Notes under the pieces: model-generated
The model's database searches: none
What the model was told of the DNA's origin: nothing
Seen by the model: the letters and a program-made list of their open reading frames with translations, nothing else
In this document: one piece after another, positions 41,558 through 45,989 of the stretch
Numbering within the stretch: position 1 is the stretch's first letter
Layout of the letters: each line of letters starts with the position of its first letter
Source of the DNA: Candidatus Frankia alpina
GTDB lineage: Bacteria; Actinomycetota; Actinomycetes; Frankiales; Frankiaceae
Assembly (NCBI RefSeq): GCF_902806485.1
Contig: NZ_CADCWT010000011.1
Location: 1 to 45,989, forward strand
Direction: 5' to 3'
Length of the DNA: 45,989 nt
Position numbers and translations under genes: made by a program

Positions 41558-43248
41558 GCCGCTGCAGCCGCGGGCGGCGACACCGTGAGTGCTCGGCGGT
41601 CCGCCTTCCCACCGGCGGTGACGGGGAGGGTGTCGACCACCGTCACGACGCTCGGAACCATGTACTGGGGCAGCAGGTCGGCGCACCAGGCCAGCACTTC
41701 GCCGGCGAGCGTCACGCCACCGGCCCGATCGGCATCGGGAACGGCGGCGGCATCGGCGACGACGGCATCGGCGACGACGAAGGCGAGCAGACGGGGCGCG
41801 GCGGCGTCGCGGGACAGCACGACCGCCGCCCGCCGTACCTGGGGATGCTCGGCCAGCGCCGCCTCGACCTCCTCCAGCTCAAGGCGCATCCCGCGGATCT
41901 TCACCTGGTTGTCGGCGCGGCCGACGAACTCCAGCCAGCCTGCGCTGTTCCACCGGGCGAGGTCCCCGGTCCGGTACATCCGCGCGCCATCACCGGCGAA
42001 CGGGTTGGCGACAAAGCGCGACGCGGTCAGCGCCCCGTTGTTCACATAACCGCGGCCGAGCAGAAAACCGGCCACGTACAGCTCGCCGACCGCGCCGGAC
42101 GGCACGGGGGTCAGCGCGTCATCGAGGACGTGGAGCTGGGTGTGCGGATTCGGTCGGCCGATCGAGGCTGCGAGCCGCTCGGCACTGTCCCGATAGATCA
42201 CGTGGGAGACGCCGATCGTCGTTTCGGCCGGGCCGTACCCGTGGTAGAGCGCGGTGTCGACCTGGGCGCGGAAGCGGCCGAAAAGCGCCGGGGTCAGCAC
42301 CTCGCCACCGCACCAGACATGCCGCAACGAGCTGAGCGCCGGCCTCCCCTCCGCCGCCTCCAACAGAATGTCCAGCATCGACGACACCAGATAGACGAAG
42401 GTGACCCGCTCGCCCTCGATGAGGTCGAGCAGGTATCCCGGGTCCAGCTCACCGTCCGGTTCCGCGACGACCACCCGGCCGCCGCAGACGAGCGGAAGCA
42501 GAATCTCGTTGATCGAGATGTCGAACGACAACGGCGCCTTGAACAGGGACGCGTCGTCCGCGCCGAAGGTGAACAGATCCGTCACCTGCCAGCGCAGCCG
42601 TTCGGCGATCGCGTCATGGCGGATCATCACGCCCTTGGGAGTCCCGGCCGACCCGGACATGAAGATCACGTAAGCCAGCCCCGCCGGCGGGATCGGCAGG
42701 TCGAGCGGCTCGGGCGATTCGGCGCCCCAGGCCCAGGCGCCGAGATCGACTGGCACGGCCGGCACCCCGTCCACCAGCCCGCCCGAGTCCACCAGCCCGC
42801 CGGACGGCGTCGGCGCGTCCGGACCGGTCACGATCAGCCGGGCCCGCGCATCGGCCAGCACCCGCCGGCGCCGCTGGTCGGGCCAGGACGGCTCGACCGG
42901 GACGAACGCTCCGCCCGCGACCATGACCGCCAGCACTGCGACGATCATCTCCGCGGATCGGACCAGCCGGATGCCGACGATGTCCTCCGGCCCGAGACCC
43001 CGGGCCCGCAGCGCCCGGGCGAGCTGGAACAGCCTGGCGCCGAGCTCGGCGTAGGTCAGCCGCACCCCGGGTGCCACGAGGGCAGGTGCGTCCGGTGAGC
43101 GTCGCACCTGGGCGGTGAACAGATCGGCGACGGTCGTGGTCAGCGCGGGCAGGCTGACGTCGTTGCAGCCTTCGAGCGTCGTCGGCGGGTCGGCCGACCC
43201 GGCCGGCGGCGCGGATTCCTCAAAGCGCAGGCTCACAACCATTCCCAT
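41527..43248 (-). CDS. Stand-alone NRPS adenylation domain, predicted hydroxyornithine-type specificity
   Basis: A 573-aa complete A domain without condensation, carrier or thioesterase domains. Motifs: LTYAELG, a slightly altered A3 loop FMSGSAGTPKGVMI near residue 195, FKAPLSFDISINEILLPL, HGYGPAETTIGVSH near 336, YRTGDLARW, GRADNQVKIRGMRLELEEVE and the A10 lysine in TAGGKADRRAL near 545. Aligning by eye to the GrsA template gives pocket residues D-I-N-Y-W-G-G-I-G-K. I recall this code for N5-acyl-N5-hydroxyornithine (coelichelin synthetase CchH, first module). The gene lies 56 nt after the oxidase/cupin gene and ends the operon. A carrier protein must come from elsewhere, or the adenylate may be used directly. 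Confidence 0.88.
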   Translation of the reverse strand: MGMVVSLRFEESAPPAGSADPPTTLEGCNDVSLPALTTTVADLFTAQVRRSPDAPALVAPGVRLTYAELGARLFQLARALRARGLGPEDIVGIRLVRSAEMIVAVLAVMVAGGAFVPVEPSWPDQRRRRVLADARARLIVTGPDAPTPSGGLVDSGGLVDGVPAVPVDLGAWAWGAESPEPLDLPIPPAGLAYVIFMSGSAGTPKGVMIRHDAIAERLRWQVTDLFTFGADDASLFKAPLSFDISINEILLPLVCGGRVVVAEPDGELDPGYLLDLIEGERVTFVYLVSSMLDILLEAAEGRPALSSLRHVWCGGEVLTPALFGRFRAQVDTALYHGYGPAETTIGVSHVIYRDSAERLAASIGRPNPHTQLHVLDDALTPVPSGAVGELYVAGFLLGRGYVNNGALTASRFVANPFAGDGARMYRTGDLARWNSAGWLEFVGRADNQVKIRGMRLELEEVEAALAEHPQVRRAAVVLSRDAAAPRLLAFVVADAVVADAAAVPDADRAGGVTLAGEVLAWCADLLPQYMVPSVVTVVDTLPVTAGGKADRRALTVSPPAAAAAHGPTGAVGS

Positions 43249-43304
43249 CTGTGCACGGTGAAGCGAGAACCATCAATGCCGGCGTCGGGCAGGTCCGGGC
43301 CCGA

Positions 43305-44753
43305 TCAGAACTTCAGGTACATGTCGTCCGGGATGATCGGCTGGTGGTAGGTGCACGATCCGGACAGCACCGTGGATCCGTGCAGCCGCGACTTGGGAAT
43401 GAGAATCTTGTCGCCGTCGCTCAACGCGATCTTGTGGGTGACGTTGTTCCAGAAGTGCATGTCACCCGACTCGATCATGACCAGCCGGTGCTCGTCGTGG
43501 ACGTGCGTCGTCGACGTCTCGTCACACGACTCGACGAACGTGTCCAGGTCCACCTCGATCCCCTCGGTCGTGAGGTAGGTGTCGATGTCCCGCGCCTTCG
43601 CCTTGTGCTCCTCGATCGAGTCCGCCCAGGCCAACTGCTCGGCGAGGTCACGGTCCCACCGGCGGGCGAGCTCGGCGGCGTCGGTGAAACCGGCACGGAA
43701 GGCGGTCAGGGCCGCGTCGCCCGACAGCGCGACCAGCGGGGTGAGCAGCGTGTCGACCAGGTCGTCCAGGACGGCCGGGAGCAACGTCGGCGGTCGCGAG
43801 GTGAAGAAGGCCGGCTGCTCGCCGAGGCCGCCTTCGACCGCGTCCGCCCAGGCGGTGGCGACGACCGCGTCGTCGATGCGCTGGTGCACGAACGCGCCGA
43901 CCAGTTCGGCGTGCCGGTGCGGCGCGCGGGACAGGTGGTGAAGATAGTTGCCGCGGGCCAACGAGGTGTTCAGGCAGAGCTGCCAGTACGCCCCGACCGT
44001 CGGGGTGAGCCCGGCCGCGGCGAGCAGCGTCGTCCAGGCATCCGAGTCCGCCACCCAGCGCCGATAGTCGTCGAGCAGCAGTTCCCGGGCGACCGGTTGG
44101 GTGGGGTTGTACTCGCCGAGCGACGCGCGGGCGGGCGCCGCGCGTACCGCGGGCAGGAACGCCGAGAGCTGCACCAGCGCGAAGGTCGTCGCCTCGCGCC
44201 GGTCTCGGGTGCCACGCAGCACCGCGAACGCGTCCCCCGGACGGTCCCGGCGTTCCTCCCAGTAGCCGCGCAGCTCGCCCAGCAACCCGGCGACGGACAG
44301 ACCGGCCGGTGGGTTCGGGCGCTGGTGCGCCAGGAACGAGAACAGGTGGCGTTCGAGGATCGGCTGGGCTAGCGCGCCGCGCAGCCGGTTCGCCGCGCCG
44401 TAGAAGTCCGCGCCGTCACGATCGGCCGCCGCGTTCCGGTTCGGCGGCAGATACAGCAGGTCCGCATCGTAGATGTTGCGCAGCATCCGGTGCCCGAGCA
44501 GGCCCGAGAGCTTGAGCGTGTCGTCCGGCCCCAGCGCGGTGGCGTAGTCCAGCCAGGCCAGGTCGGCGGGTCGGACCAGGCGGCGGTACGGATCGTCCTC
44601 GGTGGTCAGCTCCTCCCACTGCGCCGGGCGGAAGGCGGGGTTCGACGCGAACGAGCGCACCAACGCGTGCGCGCCCGGACCGTGCTGGGCGGCCTCCACC
44701 CGGCGAGCCAGGTCGTCGAACCCGGGCGGCGCCGTGGTCTGGTCCGAAATCAT
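43305..44753 (-). CDS. HDO-like (SznF-type architecture) protein with C-terminal cupin
   Basis: A 482-aa protein. The long helical body (about 1-395) resembles the heme-oxygenase-like diiron oxidase/iron-containing redox enzyme group: SLGEYNPTQPVARELLLDDY, then NTSLARGNYLHHLSRAP, then a late helix ending DSIEEHKAKARDID. The C-terminal cupin (about 405-482) has a metal-site motif THVHDEHRLVMIESG, then LIPKSRLHGSTVLSGSCTYH. HDO plus cupin is the layout of SznF, which N-hydroxylates an arginine derivative and then rearranges it to an N-nitroso group. By eye the HDO ligand positions are poorly kept (R where His is expected ten residues into the EYN helix; no clear HxxxDxxH), so only the cupin may be active. 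ATGA overlap with the upstream adenylation gene. Confidence 0.75.
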   Translation of the reverse strand: MISDQTTAPPGFDDLARRVEAAQHGPGAHALVRSFASNPAFRPAQWEELTTEDDPYRRLVRPADLAWLDYATALGPDDTLKLSGLLGHRMLRNIYDADLLYLPPNRNAAADRDGADFYGAANRLRGALAQPILERHLFSFLAHQRPNPPAGLSVAGLLGELRGYWEERRDRPGDAFAVLRGTRDRREATTFALVQLSAFLPAVRAAPARASLGEYNPTQPVARELLLDDYRRWVADSDAWTTLLAAAGLTPTVGAYWQLCLNTSLARGNYLHHLSRAPHRHAELVGAFVHQRIDDAVVATAWADAVEGGLGEQPAFFTSRPPTLLPAVLDDLVDTLLTPLVALSGDAALTAFRAGFTDAAELARRWDRDLAEQLAWADSIEEHKAKARDIDTYLTTEGIEVDLDTFVESCDETSTTHVHDEHRLVMIESGDMHFWNNVTHKIALSDGDKILIPKSRLHGSTVLSGSCTYHQPIIPDDMYLKF

Positions 44754-45989
44754 CGAGTTCTTCCTCCAGCGGGAATGGTCGTTGGCTGCGGCTGCGGCTG
44801 CGGTGGGGGGGCAGGTGCGGCGAGCGCGCGCCGGTCGATCTTGCCGGCCGCGGTCAGCGGCAGCTCGGCGACATCGACGAAGGTGTCCGGGACCATGTGC
44901 TCCGGCAGCCGTTCGGCCAGGCAGGCGCGCAGGTTCGGCGGCCCGCTCGCCCCCGCGCGCACGCAGTACGCCCGCAGCTCGTCGTCCTCCCCGGCCTCGC
45001 CGGGGACGACGACGGCGGCCTGGCGGATTCCGGGCTGGCCGCACAGCACGTTCTCGATCTCCTCCAGCTCCACCCGGAAGCCGCGAATCTTCACCTGGTT
45101 GTCGGCCCGGCCGAGAAACTCGATCTCTCCGTCTGCGCGGAACCGGCCCAGGTCCCCGGTGGCGTACATCCGGCTGCCGGATTCCGAACTGAACGGGTCG
45201 GGCAGAACTGGTCCGCGGTGCGGCGCAGGTCGTTGAGGTAGCCCCGGGCCAGCGGCAACCCGCTGATGAACAGCTCGCCGACCACGCCGAGGGGTACCGG
45301 GTTGTACTCGGCGTCCAGGACCCGGATCTGGGTGTTCGGGTTCGGCCGGCCGATCGACACGCGGGCGGTGGCCTGGTCCGGGTCGAACACCCGGCAGGAG
45401 ACGCCGATCGTCGCCTCGGCGGGCCCGTAGCCGTGGTACAGCCGGGCCCGCCACCGCTCCCGCAAGCGCCGGTATGCCTCGTCGCGCAGGACCTCGCCCC
45501 CGCACCAGACGTGCCGCAACGAACGTCCCGCCGCTCGAGCGTCCGGACGCTCAAGCATCGCCCCGAGCATGGACGGCCCGACATAGCAGAACGTCACCGA
45601 ATGCGCGTAAATGATCTCGAGCAGCGCGCCCGGATCCGCCTCGGCCCCAGGCGGCACGATCACGATGCGCGCCCCGGCGACCAGCGGCAGGAAGATCTCA
45701 TTGATCGATATGTCGATGCTCAGCGGCGCCTTGTGCAGGACGACGTCGTCGCCCGTGAGACCCAGCAGGTCGACCTGCCAGCGCAGCCGGTTGCAGATCG
45801 CCTGATGACGGATCATCACGCCCTTGGGCGTCCCGGTCGACCCGGAGGTGTAGATGACGTAGGCGAGGTTCTCCATGTCCACGGCCGAGTTCGGATCCAA
45901 GCCGAAGCTCGCGCCCAAACCGGAGTTCGGGTCCAAGCCGGAGTTCGGGTCGTCGCCCTGAACCGCCCTGGCGGACATGCCGCCGGCCC
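44750..45989 (-). CDS. NRPS adenylation domain, 5' end outside window, one frameshift
   Basis: The visible part runs from just before A3 to the protein end. Motifs are YVIYTSGSTGTPKGVMIRHQ, HKAPLSIDISINEIFLPLVA, LYHGYGPAEATIGVSC, MYATGDLGRFRADGEIEFLG, VKIRGFRVELEEIE, and A10 TAAGKIDRRAL. The pocket residues again read D-I-N-Y-W-G-G-I-G-K by eye. No carrier domain follows; it ends in a Pro/Gln tail. A base is missing near 45203-45208 (DQF-LPDPFSSESG). Just before A3 is a repeated DPNSGL linker from a DNA repeat at about 45889-45950. The ATG at 45978 is internal, since motifs A1-A2 must lie to the right. Whether other modules precede it is unknown. Confidence 0.85.

Noticed and set aside
45889..45960. 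Short repeats near the right edge as a possible repeat array
   Set aside because: They are in frame inside the adenylation gene (DPNSGL-type linker) and explained by coding.

Overview
The window is very G+C-rich DNA with dense, often overlapping genes, frequent GTG starts, and conservon (Roadblock/DUF742), DUF445, F420-type and IdeR-type features. This points to an actinomycete. The gene content resembles Frankia, but that genus call is an inference from style and families, not proof.

Layout. 1-3.7 kb: a leftward conservon operon (NIT-type sensor kinase, Roadblock/LC7, DUF742). 4.16-4.88 kb: a decayed IS4-type element that still has inverted ends and a candidate target duplication. 5.1-8.8 kb: a TesB-like thioesterase divergent from an enoyl-CoA hydratase, then DUF6343 and DUF445 membrane proteins. 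9.6-20 kb: a DEAD-box helicase, an unrecognised 58-aa peptide gene with its own terminator, an alpha/beta hydrolase, a PLP decarboxylase, the replicative polymerase DnaE and a cyclopropane fatty acid synthase. 20.1-26.2 kb, leftward: a MazF-like toxin with a ribbon-helix-helix antitoxin, a D-cysteine desulfhydrase/ACC deaminase-like enzyme, PPK2, and a lysine-to-aminoadipate pair (aldehyde dehydrogenase plus lysine 6-aminotransferase). 26.5-32.8 kb: three transmembrane Ser/Thr kinases, two of them tandem paralogues. 33.2-36.5 kb: an SDR remnant, an F420-type oxidoreductase with a divergent TetR regulator and a perfect shared operator, BluB under a cobalamin riboswitch, and the tail of an aminoglycoside phosphotransferase-like gene. 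36.6-45.99 kb: an iron/siderophore locus.

The siderophore locus is the most interesting part. Two IdeR/DmdR-type iron boxes lie between a leftward siderophore-binding lipoprotein and a rightward pair of fused ABC transporter half-molecules. Converging on these is a leftward operon, running off the right edge, of adenylation domain, a protein with a heme-oxygenase-like oxidase (HDO) type body and C-terminal cupin, and a second, stand-alone adenylation domain. Both adenylation domains read by eye to the same ten-residue code, DINYWGGIGK, which I associate with N5-acyl-N5-hydroxyornithine. The oxidase/cupin protein has the architecture of SznF-type N-N-bond enzymes, but by eye it lacks several HDO metal ligands. 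Together these suggest an iron-regulated metallophore with unusual N-oxidised or N-N-linked chemistry.

Caveat: at least eleven single-base frameshifts interrupt otherwise well-preserved genes. Their distribution suggests sequencing indels rather than decay, so such genes are given as full spans with the shift position noted.
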